Source of the DNA: Paludisphaera soli
GTDB taxonomy: Bacteria; Planctomycetota; Planctomycetia; Isosphaerales; Isosphaeraceae
Assembly: GCF_011064595.1 (NCBI RefSeq)
Contig: NZ_JAALJI010000006.1
Span: 62,001 to 126,000, forward strand
Length of the DNA: 64,000 nt
Reading direction: 5' to 3'
Numbering within the stretch: the stretch's first letter is position 1; each line of letters begins with the position of its first letter. This document shows, in pieces, positions 8,077 to 16,426 of the stretch. The notes below the pieces were generated by a model. That model did no database searches, was not told the origin of the DNA, and worked only from the letters and a program-made list of their open reading frames with translations. Made by a program: the position numbers and the translations under genes.

Positions 8077-9438
8077 TCAGGCCGAGGGGCCGGCCTGCGG
8101 CGCGTAGGTCAGCCCGCCGCGCGGGAAGATCCGGACGCTCGGCGCGTCGCGGCGGTCGCGCGGCAGGGCGCGGCGGACGGCCCGCCAAAGGGCGTCCTGG
8201 TCGGCGAAGACCCGGACGGGCCCCAGCCGGCCGCCGATCCGGGCGTGCAGCGGCGGGGCGTAGATCATCACCGTGCGGTCGACGACCAGCTCGCGCGCCC
8301 AGCGCAGCATGAACGCCGCCGAGGACTCCCGCGCCGAGAGCACGCGCTCGACCGCCGGCAGCAGGCGGCGGATCGCCCAGCCCCCCGGCGCGCCCGAGCC
8401 GGCGATCAATCGGAGCGCCGCGCGCGGCATCGAGCGGTCGATCTCGGCCGGGTCGGTCCAGAAGAGCCCCACGCTCACCCCGCCCGGCGAGCTGGCGGCG
8501 CGGTGGTGCAGCAGGGCCTTGAAGCTCTGCATCGGGTCGCCCGGCCAGGGGGAATTCCCCACCACCACCACGTCGGCCGGCGGCGCGGGGGGGGCCTGGA
8601 ACCGCGCCCGGGCCTCCTCGGCGAGCGCGTCCTGGACCGACTCGGGACGCCCCGCGCGGGCCCGGAAGATCATCCCCGGCGCCCCGATCAGATGGCTGAT
8701 CGAGAAGCACGGGCCCAGCAGCCCGGCCGCCTCGTTCACGGCCAGGCGCATCGGGTTCTCGGCCGACGGGCTCCCCAGCAGCCGGCCGGCGTCCGACCCG
8801 GCCGAGAGCCCCTGGCGGTGCAGCGCCCCCAGGGTCGTCCGGTGGCTCGTGCCGGGGAAGATCAGCTTGTACCCGCCGCCGAACCCCGCCTGCAGGTGCG
8901 GCAGGACCGAGCCGATCAGGACCCGCACGTCGGCCTCGGCGACCGGCCGGAAGACCCGGACCGGGACCCCGCTCGCGGTCGTTCCCAGGTCGACGTAGGC
9001 CGCAAGGTCGTCGACCGGCGGGCTGTAGCAGCGATAGGACGCCGCCGGGCCGTCCCCCAGCCGCTCGCGCATCGCCGCGTCGTCGACCGCGTGATGGCGG
9101 CCGACGCCGACGCTGATCGTCACGTCGCCCGCCGCGACCCCCGCCCCGTGGAGCCGGGCCAGGACGATCGGCAGGGCCTCGCGCACGGGCGTCCAGCGCG
9201 AGGGGTCGTCGACCACGATCGCGACCTTCGACCCGGGCCCGACGCGGTCCTCCAGCCGAGGGGCGTCCAGGGGGGCGTCGAGCGCCCCGGCCAGGGCGGC
9301 GGGGTAGTCGGCCGCCGCGTCGCTCAGGTCGGGCTCGACGACGTGCTCGCGGCCCACGTTCCAGCCCGGGGGCAGGGCCAGGGCCAGCGTCCCGTCGCCG
9401 CCCCAGGGCGCCTCGATCGTTCCCGTCGTCATCCCCAT
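8077..9438 (-). CDS. LarA-like lactate racemase domain protein (DUF2088)
   Basis: A 453-residue protein of the nickel-dependent lactate racemase (LarA) superfamily. The N-terminal half has VAIVVDDPSRWTPVREALP, then GVGRHHAVDDAAMRERLG, where LarA-like proteins carry metal/substrate histidines. LQAGFGGGYKLIFPGTSHR is the Gly-rich core, and the C-terminal domain follows. LarA racemises 2-hydroxy acids using a nickel pincer cofactor made by LarB, LarC and LarE; none of these is encoded nearby, so the cofactor genes are elsewhere or the substrate differs. The start at 9438 (or 9432) fits the family; a much longer upstream open frame is a codon-bias artefact over the divergent gene. Confidence 0.8.
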   Translation of the reverse strand: MGMTTGTIEAPWGGDGTLALALPPGWNVGREHVVEPDLSDAAADYPAALAGALDAPLDAPRLEDRVGPGSKVAIVVDDPSRWTPVREALPIVLARLHGAGVAAGDVTISVGVGRHHAVDDAAMRERLGDGPAASYRCYSPPVDDLAAYVDLGTTASGVPVRVFRPVAEADVRVLIGSVLPHLQAGFGGGYKLIFPGTSHRTTLGALHRQGLSAGSDAGRLLGSPSAENPMRLAVNEAAGLLGPCFSISHLIGAPGMIFRARAGRPESVQDALAEEARARFQAPPAPPADVVVVGNSPWPGDPMQSFKALLHHRAASSPGGVSVGLFWTDPAEIDRSMPRAALRLIAGSGAPGGWAIRRLLPAVERVLSARESSAAFMLRWARELVVDRTVMIYAPPLHARIGGRLGPVRVFADQDALWRAVRRALPRDRRDAPSVRIFPRGGLTYAPQAGPSA

Positions 9439-9768
9439 CCCGCCCCGCGTCCGCGTGCTCGCCGATCTCCCGGCCCTTCCCGGCCGGCCAGGGTACGCCA
9501 TCGCCGGCCCTCGCCGCAACGGCGCGCGACGTGTGGGCCCTTCGGGAACCGTCGGTCGGGGCGTCCTCCCGTTCAACTTCGGGGGGGCGGGGTGTATCAT
9601 GGGGGGACGGCGTTCCCGATCGCCCCGGACGATCGGCGGGCGTCTCGCCGCCCCGCGCGGAGCCCACCCCGGGCCCGCCCCGCCCGAAGCGATGAGACGG
9701 ACCTCGAACCGAGCCCCGGGCGCGCCTCGGCGGCTCCGACTCAGACTCTCTCGGAAGAGAACGGTGAC
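9439..9768. other. divergent intergenic region
   Basis: This 330-base GC-rich stretch holds the promoters of the LarA-like gene (minus) and the coiled-coil gene (plus). I see no convincing promoter pair, repeat or RNA gene in it. Confidence 0.4.
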
Positions 9769-10743
9769 ATGACTCCATCGCTGGCACAACTGGCCGAGCT
9801 GGTCCGTCAGGCCGAGGCCAAGACCCGGGCGAAGAAGATCGAGGCCGAGACCCAGCACGCCGCCGAGCAGTTCCGCGCCGCCGAGAAGCGGTCGCGCGCG
9901 GCGCTGGAGCGGATGCACGCCGCCCGCCCCGCCTGCACCCGGGCGCTGGAGCAGGCCGACTCCGACGAGCACCTGCTCAAGGACCTCGTCCGCAAGCTGG
10001 CCCAGTTCAAGTCGTCGCTCACCTCCGACGCCGAGGCCGAGCGGCTGATCGCCACGTCCCAGGCCGAGATCGACCGCACCCGGCAGGAGGCCCGGGCCGA
10101 GCTGGACGCCGCCGGCCGCGAGCTGGACGAGGCCCGCCGCGAGCTTCGCACGGCCGTCGACGCCTATCGCCAGCACCGCCGCGAGCTGGAGCGGCTCCAG
10201 CCCGAGCTGCTCGAACAGTTCGCCGACGCCGACCGCCTGCTCTGGGACGCCGAGAGCCACTTCCCCGGCGGCCAGCTCCAGCTCCTGGCCCACGAGGTCG
10301 AGGCCGGCGTCCACGCCTACGCGAACCTGGCCAAGCTGGAGCAATACGCCCGGCTCAAGGTCTGGATCGGCCGCTTCCGCTACCACCAGGCCGGCCCCGA
10401 CCGCGACGCCGGCAACGCCGAGGAGATGCAGGCCCTGGCCCACAAGGTCTTCCAGCAGCTCAAGTGGCTCTCCCGCCAGTACGAGCCCGGCTACATCGAG
10501 GCCTTCCGCCAGGACTTCACCACCGACTGGGCCGCCTACGTCGCCGAGGCCCAGGAGCAGCTCGTCCACGCCGTCGAAGCCCAACGCCGCGCCCGCGCCG
10601 AGGCCGCCGACCAGCCCCCGCACGCCCGCGCCCGCCTCGCCGCCGAGTCCAACGGCCCCCGCGCCGAGCCCGACCGCGCCGACCACGAACACGACCACCC
10701 CGACGAGGCCGACGACGACGGCCGGGGCGAATCCGGAGACTGA
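9769..10743 (+). CDS. large coiled-coil protein of unknown function
   Basis: A 324-residue protein with no signal peptide or membrane segment. Residues about 1-150 are a near-continuous coiled coil rich in Glu, Arg, Ala and Lys (for example AEQFRAAEKRSRAALERMH). Residues 160-270 form a compact, more aromatic domain (LLWDAESHFPGGQLQLLAHE, VFQQLKWLSRQYEPGYIE). The last 50 residues are disordered, switching from His/Arg/Pro to Asp/Glu. GGAAGAG precedes the ATG at 9769. I do not recognise the family. A structural or scaffold role is only a guess. The next gene starts 33 bases downstream on the same strand. Confidence 0.65.
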   Translation: MTPSLAQLAELVRQAEAKTRAKKIEAETQHAAEQFRAAEKRSRAALERMHAARPACTRALEQADSDEHLLKDLVRKLAQFKSSLTSDAEAERLIATSQAEIDRTRQEARAELDAAGRELDEARRELRTAVDAYRQHRRELERLQPELLEQFADADRLLWDAESHFPGGQLQLLAHEVEAGVHAYANLAKLEQYARLKVWIGRFRYHQAGPDRDAGNAEEMQALAHKVFQQLKWLSRQYEPGYIEAFRQDFTTDWAAYVAEAQEQLVHAVEAQRRARAEAADQPPHARARLAAESNGPRAEPDRADHEHDHPDEADDDGRGESGD

Positions 10744-10776
10744 GTCAGCTCACCTGTCGAAGTGCGGGGTACCCTC

Positions 10777-11355
10777 GTGTACAAGATCCAGATCTTCCAC
10801 CCCGGTTCCGGGTTCTACATGGGCACGGGTCACGAGTCCGCCGATCTGGATGAACTCAGGCGCCTCATCGAGAGCGAAGAGTTTGCCGGTCCCAGGTTCC
10901 AGATCGTGGACGAGGCCGGCACGGTCGTCTACGGCCCGGTCGCTCGCCCCCGGGAAGGGGATATGTCGGTGGACGAGTTGGCCGCCGTCATGGGGGCCCC
11001 GGTGTCGACGGAAGCCGACCTGGAGCAGCTTTTAGGCTTCCCGGCAGGTGCACTGGCGGAAGCGCGGGCGGTGGGCGTGCAGCATGAGATCGGCTACAGC
11101 CTGGAAGCCGTGCATTGCGATCCGCTCGAATCCATCGTGAGCCTGCACCTCACGACCGTAGAGGGCGAGGCTATCAACGAGAAGGTGTGGCCGGACGTGG
11201 ACTTCTGGTGCGCCCCGGGGGGAAGCTCGATCGCCGTCCAGTCTCGGGACGAAGCCGAGGCGATCAACGAGGTGCTCGGGACGCGATTCCTCGAGTTCAA
11301 TCCGAGCAGGCATCGCTGGGTGTTTCACGTCCACCTGATCGGCGACGATGAGTAA
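10777..11355 (+). CDS. hypothetical protein
   Basis: A 192-residue soluble protein with no signal peptide. It begins MYKIQIFHPGSGFYMGTG when translated from the GTG at 10777; an in-frame GTG at 10762 would add five residues. The first half is a small alpha/beta domain (FQIVDEAGTVVYGPVARP), followed by a DMSVDELAAVMG helix. The second half contains DVDFWCAPGGSSIAVQSRDEA. I do not recognise a family. Its stop codon abuts the left end of a MITE-like repeat at 11357, so the element may act as its terminator. It could be co-transcribed with the coiled-coil gene upstream. Confidence 0.6.
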   Translation: MYKIQIFHPGSGFYMGTGHESADLDELRRLIESEEFAGPRFQIVDEAGTVVYGPVARPREGDMSVDELAAVMGAPVSTEADLEQLLGFPAGALAEARAVGVQHEIGYSLEAVHCDPLESIVSLHLTTVEGEAINEKVWPDVDFWCAPGGSSIAVQSRDEAEAINEVLGTRFLEFNPSRHRWVFHVHLIGDDE

Positions 11356-11356
11356 T

Positions 11357-11556
11357 GACACTCCTCACTCAACACCACCGATACGGCTTCGTTTGAGACG
11401 GCCGAGTTCGGGTGCCACGGGTTCTGCGAACCCGTGGATCGGCGTCGGGCCGCTCCCGAGCCTTCGCCGAGATCCCCGGCCGGTTCACGGGTTCTCCGAA
11501 GCCGTGGCACCCGAAGATCTTCCGTCGCATGTTGGTGGAGTTGAGTGAGGAGTGTC
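11357..11556. mobile_element. MITE-like element with 23-bp terminal inverted repeats
   Basis: The ends are inverted copies: the left end 11357-11379 begins GACACTCCTCACTCAAC and the right end 11534-11556 is its reverse complement with one mismatch in 23. Inside are further nested inverted repeats built on GGGTGCCACGGG and its complement (about 11409-11420 and 11505-11516), plus GGGTTC/GAACCC hairpins. There is no coding capacity. Total length is 200 bases, inserted one base after the stop of the preceding gene. No unambiguous target duplication was seen. Related core sequence recurs at 40914-40940 and 52379-52478. Confidence 0.65.
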
Positions 11557-11707
11557 CGAGTAACCCCTTCATTGCCCCCCGTGTGCTCGTCACAAAGGCG
11601 GGCGTTTCCGTCATAAGCGTGCTAGATATTGTCCCATGGGGCGCGACGTTGCGCGCGCCGGGGCGGGATGATGGTGCGCGCCGACGAGGGCGCGGGGGGG
11701 GCGGTTC

Positions 11708-13096
11708 ATGAGCGGGAGCGGTCGCGAGATTACGCCCGACCGGCGCGCGTGGCTGGTGGGCGAGGTGCAGGCCTGGACGGCCCTGGGCCTGCTGTCCGGC
11801 GACCAGGCGAGCGGGCTGCTCGGCCTGTACGAGGACGCCCCCCGGCGCGAGGCCGCTCGGCGGGACGACCGGGCGAGCGCCGCCGTGATGGGGCTGGGCG
11901 CGCTGCTGATCGGCCTGGCCGTCTTCACGGCGGTCGCGTTCAACTGGTCGGAGCTGCCCCGGGAGGCGCGGATCGCGCTGATCTTCCTGACGCTCGGCGG
12001 CACCTACGTCGGGGCCTGGCTGCTCCGGTATCGGGCCGGGGCGAGGACCACGTCGGACGTCGTCGCCTTCCTCGGCTGCCTGTTCTACGGCGCGGCGATC
12101 GCGCTGATCGCGCAGATGTTCAATTTCAACGTGGACCGGCCGGACGGCCTCTGGTGGTGGGGCGTGGGCGTCCTGCCGTTCGCGCTGACGCTGGGGACCT
12201 GGCCGCTGCACGCGCTGACGGTCGCGACGCTCGCGTATTACGTCGGCTCGTCGACCTTCCTGGACGTGTTCGCCTCCCGGGGCTGGCTGCGGGGCTTCGC
12301 CCAGACGTCCTGGAGCATCCCGCTCGTCGTCGGCCTGGGCCTGGCGTGGGCTTACCGTGCGAAGTCGCGGAGCGTGCTGTCGCTCTACGTCGCGCTCGGG
12401 ACGTGGTGGCTGGTCCTCCAGCCGATGGGCTGGCGGCTGGACGCGGCGCCGATCTACTGGGTCGGCCTGGTGGGCTCGCTGCTGCTGTTGCTGGCCGAGT
12501 GCCACCCGCGCGAGGGGGGGATGGGCATCCCGTACCGTTTCTTCGGCGTGCTGCTGGTCGGCGGCGTGCTGCTGCCCCTGAGCACCTACGCGGCCAACTC
12601 GGCCATGAGCGGCGAGATCCTGCCGACCCCCCTGGCGATCGAGTCGGCCGCGGCGGTGGTGCTGGCGGCGGCCTTGCTGATCTTCGCGGCCGAGCGCGAC
12701 CGCCGCCGCGACGGCGGGGACGGCTCGCTGGCCTCCCGCCTGCTGGGCGCGCCGGGTCGGCTCTTCCCGACGGCCATGCTGGGCTTCTTCGCCGCGCTGG
12801 GGTTCTGGCACGCGATCTTCGCCGAGCCGATCACGACGACGATCGCGGCGAACGCGGCGATGGCCTCGCTGGCGATCTGGCTGACGATCGTCGGCGCCCG
12901 CGAGGACCGGGGCCGCCCGTTCGCGGCCGGCGTCGCGTACTTCCTGCTCTGGGCGATCGCCCGCTACATCGACCTGTTCAGCGGCTTCGGCGGCATGCCG
13001 GGCGCGGCCTTGATGTTCCTGGCCTGCGGCGGGGCCCTCGTCGCGGCCTCCCTGATCTGGCGCCGGCTGAAGGAGGTCCGCCATGTCCCTGCCTGA
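11708..13096 (+). CDS. DUF2157 polytopic membrane protein
   Basis: A 462-residue inner-membrane protein. The N-terminal 45 residues are a soluble helical segment (WLVGEVQAWTALGLLSGDQ) that is the DUF2157 signature, followed by about 12 hydrophobic helices beginning AAVMGLGALLIGLAVFTAVAF. Function of the family is unknown. It overlaps the GDYXXLXY gene by 14 bases, and this gene pair recurs in many bacteria, so the two products probably work together in the membrane. The ATG at 11708 is the chosen start. The DNA just upstream (about 11560-11707) is the only room for its promoter. Confidence 0.85.
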   Translation: MSGSGREITPDRRAWLVGEVQAWTALGLLSGDQASGLLGLYEDAPRREAARRDDRASAAVMGLGALLIGLAVFTAVAFNWSELPREARIALIFLTLGGTYVGAWLLRYRAGARTTSDVVAFLGCLFYGAAIALIAQMFNFNVDRPDGLWWWGVGVLPFALTLGTWPLHALTVATLAYYVGSSTFLDVFASRGWLRGFAQTSWSIPLVVGLGLAWAYRAKSRSVLSLYVALGTWWLVLQPMGWRLDAAPIYWVGLVGSLLLLLAECHPREGGMGIPYRFFGVLLVGGVLLPLSTYAANSAMSGEILPTPLAIESAAAVVLAAALLIFAAERDRRRDGGDGSLASRLLGAPGRLFPTAMLGFFAALGFWHAIFAEPITTTIAANAAMASLAIWLTIVGAREDRGRPFAAGVAYFLLWAIARYIDLFSGFGGMPGAALMFLACGGALVAASLIWRRLKEVRHVPA

Positions 13097-13697
13097 ATCC
13101 AAGCCCGCCGCCGTCGCCGACCCGGACTTCGCCGCCGCCCCGCTTGCAGGAAAGCCCGTCGGGCCGATCCTGACCCGCGAGTCGACCATGCTGATCCTCG
13201 CGGCCTTGTTCCAGGCGGTCGTCCTGGGCTGGATGATCGTCTCGATGACCCTGATGTTCCGCACCGCGCACACGGTGCTGGTGAAGGTCGAGCCGGTCGA
13301 CCCGCGCGACCTGCTCCGGGGCGAGTACGTGATCCTCGCGTACGAGTTCAGCCGCGTCCCCCCCGAGGGGGTCGAGGGCCTCGCCGGGCCGCTCAATTAC
13401 GACAACTACGAGACGTGGCACGGCCGCCCCGTCTACGTCCCGCTCGTCCCCATCGAGGGCGAGCCGGGCCGCTATCGGGGCGGGCGGCCGACGACCGAGC
13501 CGCCCGGCGGGGGCGGCCCGTTCCTCCAGGGGACGCTCGACGACGCGAACCGGATCGAGTTCGGCATCGAGTCGTACTACGTCCAGGAAGGCACCGGCGC
13601 GAAGTACGAGGAAGCCGCCCGCGATCGCAATCTCTGGGCCGAGGTCGCGCTGACCGGCCAGGGCTGGGGGACGCTCCGGAGCCTCAAGATCGAGTGA
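13083..13697 (+). CDS. GDYXXLXY domain protein
   Basis: A 204-residue protein with one hydrophobic helix (MLILAALFQAVVLGWMIVSMTLMF) after a short N-terminus. Soon after the membrane span comes the family signature GEYVILAY within VDPRDLLRGEYVILAYEFS. The rest is a small extracytoplasmic beta-rich domain (VYVPLVPIEGEPGRY, IEFGIESYYVQEGTG). The family is defined by its co-occurrence with DUF2157 proteins; function unknown. AAGGAGG precedes the ATG, which lies inside the end of the DUF2157 gene, suggesting translational coupling. Confidence 0.85.
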   Translation: MSLPESKPAAVADPDFAAAPLAGKPVGPILTRESTMLILAALFQAVVLGWMIVSMTLMFRTAHTVLVKVEPVDPRDLLRGEYVILAYEFSRVPPEGVEGLAGPLNYDNYETWHGRPVYVPLVPIEGEPGRYRGGRPTTEPPGGGGPFLQGTLDDANRIEFGIESYYVQEGTGAKYEEAARDRNLWAEVALTGQGWGTLRSLKIE

Positions 13698-13708
13698 GGA
13701 GGCCGACG

Positions 13709-14107
13709 ATGCGACCGGGGCGGATGCGGTTCTCGGTGCGCGGGATGATGCTGGCGGGGATCGTCGTGGCCGTGCTGCTGGGCGGGGTGGCGATCCCCGC
13801 CTGGCGGCATATCGAGTACGGCCGCAAGGCCGCGCTGCACGCCGAGGCGGCCCGGCGCTGCCGCCGCCTCGGCGGATTCATCACCCATCATCCGGTCTCG
13901 TCCGAGTACGACCTGGCCGTGGGCCCGACCGAGGCTCAGTTGAAGGCCGACGCGGAAGCCCAGGCCGAGGTCGACCGCCAGGGGGCCTGGTATTTCGGCC
14001 TCGCCGAACGCCACGAGGCGCTGGCCGCCCGCTACGCCGCGGCCTCCGCCCGCCCGTGGGAAGCCCTGCCGCCCGACCCCGGAAACGTTCCGTTCCCTGA
14101 CAGGTGA
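13709..14107 (+). CDS. small membrane-anchored protein, third gene of DUF2157 operon
   Basis: A 132-residue protein that starts MRPGRMRFSVRGMMLAGIVVAV: a basic N-terminus and a single membrane helix of the FSVRxMM type very common in planctomycete proteins. The remainder is an Ala/Glu-rich helical domain with HHPVSSEYDLAVGP and YFGLAERHEALAARYAAA. No known domain was recognised. It starts 11 bases after the GDYXXLXY gene with GAGGAGG just before the ATG, so it is very likely co-transcribed. The palindromic repeat at 14141 follows its stop. Confidence 0.7.
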   Translation: MRPGRMRFSVRGMMLAGIVVAVLLGGVAIPAWRHIEYGRKAALHAEAARRCRRLGGFITHHPVSSEYDLAVGPTEAQLKADAEAQAEVDRQGAWYFGLAERHEALAARYAAASARPWEALPPDPGNVPFPDR

Positions 14108-14140
14108 AGCGTCGAGGCATGCTGGAATTCGCATGTCTTC

Positions 14141-14330
14141 CCTTCCCCCCTGGTGGGGGAAGGTGGCCCGAAGGGCCGGATGAGGGGGGGCACGAGGGCC
14201 GGTGGTCTGAAGGGCCTTCCCGAAGCCGCCGGCCGTGCGGGCCGGGCTGCGTACTCCGCAACACGCCGCGTGCGTCCCCCCCTCATCTGACCGCTGCGCG
14301 GTCTGTCTTCCCCCGCCAGGGGGGAAGACC
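14141..14330. repeat. palindromic intergenic repeat, copy A
   Basis: Two oppositely oriented half-elements face each other. The left begins with the hairpin CCTTCCCCCC-TGGT-GGGGGAAGG and continues GGCCCGAAGGGCCGGATGAG. The right is the complement-type copy ending TCTTCCCCCGCCAGGGGGGA. About 80 unique bases separate them. The repeat fills the gap between the converging small membrane protein gene and asnB, so it may serve as a bidirectional terminator. Confidence 0.8.
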
Positions 14331-14385
14331 GTATCCGACCGAACCCCTACCGGGTCGGAACGGAAGACGCATGGATCCTCTCGTT

Positions 14386-16314
14386 TCACGAGGCGTCGAG
14401 GTACTCGCGCATCCAGAGTTCGAGCATCAGGATCGCCCAGAGGCGGTGGCCGTGTTCGCGGCGGCCGGAGGCGTGCTCGTCGATGAGGGCGCGGAGGCGA
14501 TCGGGGCGGAAGAGGCCGCGGTCGAGGGTGGTGCGGTCGAGGAGGATCTCGGTCAGCTCGGCGCGCAGCTCGTCGCGGAACCAGCGGCCGACGGGGACGC
14601 CGAAGCCCATCTTCCGGCGGGTGCGGATGGGCGCGGGGATCAGGTCGGCGAACGCCCGCTTGAGGACGACCTTGGACCGGCCCGGGCGGATCCGCAGCTT
14701 GCGGTCGAGCGGCATCGCCGCCGCCAGCTCGACGACGCGGTGGTCCAAAAACGGCCCCCGGCATTCCAGGCTGTGGGCCATGCTCGCCATGTCCACCTTG
14801 AACAGCAGGTCGCCGGGGAGGTACGTGAGGAGGTCGGCGACCATCGCCTGCGTGACGACGTCGCGGCCGCCGGCCTCGGCCAGGGCGCGGTCGAGGACCG
14901 ACGCCGGGTCGCCCGCGTCGGGGTCGTCCAGCCCCGAGGCGTACGAGGCCAGGCGGTCGAGCTGGTCGTCGGCGTAGAGCGCCAGCCGCTCGGGCTCGTC
15001 GAAGGTCGTCATCCAGCCCAGGTAGCGGGCCGAGGCCGTCTCGTCGATCCGCTCGACGACCCGCTCCAGCGCCCGGAGCCGCGACTTGGCCTTGCCCGAG
15101 CGCGGCAGGATGCGGGCCGTGGCCTTGCCCAGCCAGCGGGCCCCGGCCGGGAGGCGCTGGAACAGCTCGGTCAGGGCCAGGGCCCGGTAGCGGTCGTAGC
15201 CGCCGAACAGCTCGTCGCCGGCGTCGCCGGTGAGGGCGACGGTGACCTCGCGGCGGGTCTCGCGGGCGACGTGCCAGGTCGGCAGGGCCGAGCTGTCGGC
15301 GAACGGCTCGTCGAACTGCCGGGCCAGCGCGGGGATCGTCTCCCAGGCGCGGGGCTCGACCCGGAACGTGTGGTGCTCGGTGCCGATCGCCTTCGCGGCG
15401 GCCTCGGCGTAGTCCGTCTCGTCGTAGGCGGGGTCGGGGAAGCCGATGGCGAAGGTCTTCACCGGCCGGGCCGACGCGCGCTGCATCAGGCCGACGATGA
15501 TCGTCGAGTCGACGCCTCCGGAGAGGAACGCGCCCAGCGGCACGTCGGCGATCATCTGCTCGCGGACCGCGTCGTCGAGCGTGGCTCGCAGCTCCTCGGC
15601 GTCCTCCTCGAACGGCCGCCGGCGCTCGGCGTTCCAGTCGGGGCTCCAGTAGCGATGGATGCTCAGCCGGCCGTCGCGCCACTCGGCGAAGTGCGCCGGC
15701 GGCAGCTTGCGGACCCCTTCGAGGATCGTCCGGGGCTGGGGGACGTATCCAAATGTGAGATATTGATCGAGCGCCACCGGGTCGATCCGGCGCGGGACCT
15801 CGGACTCGGGGAGGGCCAGCAGGGCCTTCAGCTCGCTGGCGAAGGTGAGGCGGCCGGCGTGCTCGCGGTAGAGCAACGGCTTCTGGCCCATCCGGTCGCG
15901 CCCCAGCAAGAGCGTGCGTCGGGGGGCGTCCCAGATCGCCAGGGCGAACATGCCCCGGAGCAGGCCGAACATCCCGGGGCCCTCGTCCTCATACAGATGG
16001 ACGAGGGTCTCGGTGTCGCCGGTCGAGCGGAGCGTGTGGCCCTTCGCCTCCAGCCGACGCCGCAGCGCGGGGAAGTTGTAGATCTCGCCGTTGAAGACGG
16101 TCCAGATCGTACCGTCCTCGTTGGAGAGGGGCTGATGCCCCCCCGGCAGGTCGACGATCGCCAGCCTGCGGAACCCCAGCGCCGCGTGGGCGTCGCGATG
16201 GACGCCCGAGTCGTCGGGCCCGCGATGGACGATCCGGTCCATCATCGCTTCGAGCGCGCCGTCGCCCAGCGTCCGCCCCGGCTCGTTCCAGACCGCCCCG
16301 CAGATCCCGCACAT
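14386..16314 (-). CDS. asnB: asparagine synthase (glutamine-hydrolysing)
   Basis: A 642-residue AsnB. Cys2 of MCGICG is the Ntn-type glutaminase nucleophile, with HRGPDDSG and FNGEIYN in the glutaminase domain (residues 1 to about 210). The synthetase domain has the PP-loop GAFLSGGVDST near residue 260, where ATP activates aspartate; ammonia then reaches it through an internal tunnel. The length matches the 600-660 residue class B enzymes. It stands alone, converging on the gene at 13709 with repeat copy A between them. AsnB paralogues near glycan genes sometimes amidate other carboxylates, so the physiological substrate is likely but not certain to be aspartate. Confidence 0.92.
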   Translation of the reverse strand: MCGICGAVWNEPGRTLGDGALEAMMDRIVHRGPDDSGVHRDAHAALGFRRLAIVDLPGGHQPLSNEDGTIWTVFNGEIYNFPALRRRLEAKGHTLRSTGDTETLVHLYEDEGPGMFGLLRGMFALAIWDAPRRTLLLGRDRMGQKPLLYREHAGRLTFASELKALLALPESEVPRRIDPVALDQYLTFGYVPQPRTILEGVRKLPPAHFAEWRDGRLSIHRYWSPDWNAERRRPFEEDAEELRATLDDAVREQMIADVPLGAFLSGGVDSTIIVGLMQRASARPVKTFAIGFPDPAYDETDYAEAAAKAIGTEHHTFRVEPRAWETIPALARQFDEPFADSSALPTWHVARETRREVTVALTGDAGDELFGGYDRYRALALTELFQRLPAGARWLGKATARILPRSGKAKSRLRALERVVERIDETASARYLGWMTTFDEPERLALYADDQLDRLASYASGLDDPDAGDPASVLDRALAEAGGRDVVTQAMVADLLTYLPGDLLFKVDMASMAHSLECRGPFLDHRVVELAAAMPLDRKLRIRPGRSKVVLKRAFADLIPAPIRTRRKMGFGVPVGRWFRDELRAELTEILLDRTTLDRGLFRPDRLRALIDEHASGRREHGHRLWAILMLELWMREYLDAS

Positions 16315-16426
16315 GCCGCGCGCCTTTCGCCGAGTCCCGCCCCGCCGCCTCGATCGGACGGCCGGCCTCCAGGATATCAGGCGGAGGCCCGGCCGGCGAC
16401 TTTCGGGCGGCGACCGCGAGCCCGGC

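Noticed and set aside
9439-10698. Upstream extension of the LarA-like frame through the coiled-coil gene
   Set aside because: The extension is low complexity, opposes a well-supported gene with its own SD, and the family N-terminus is at 9438.
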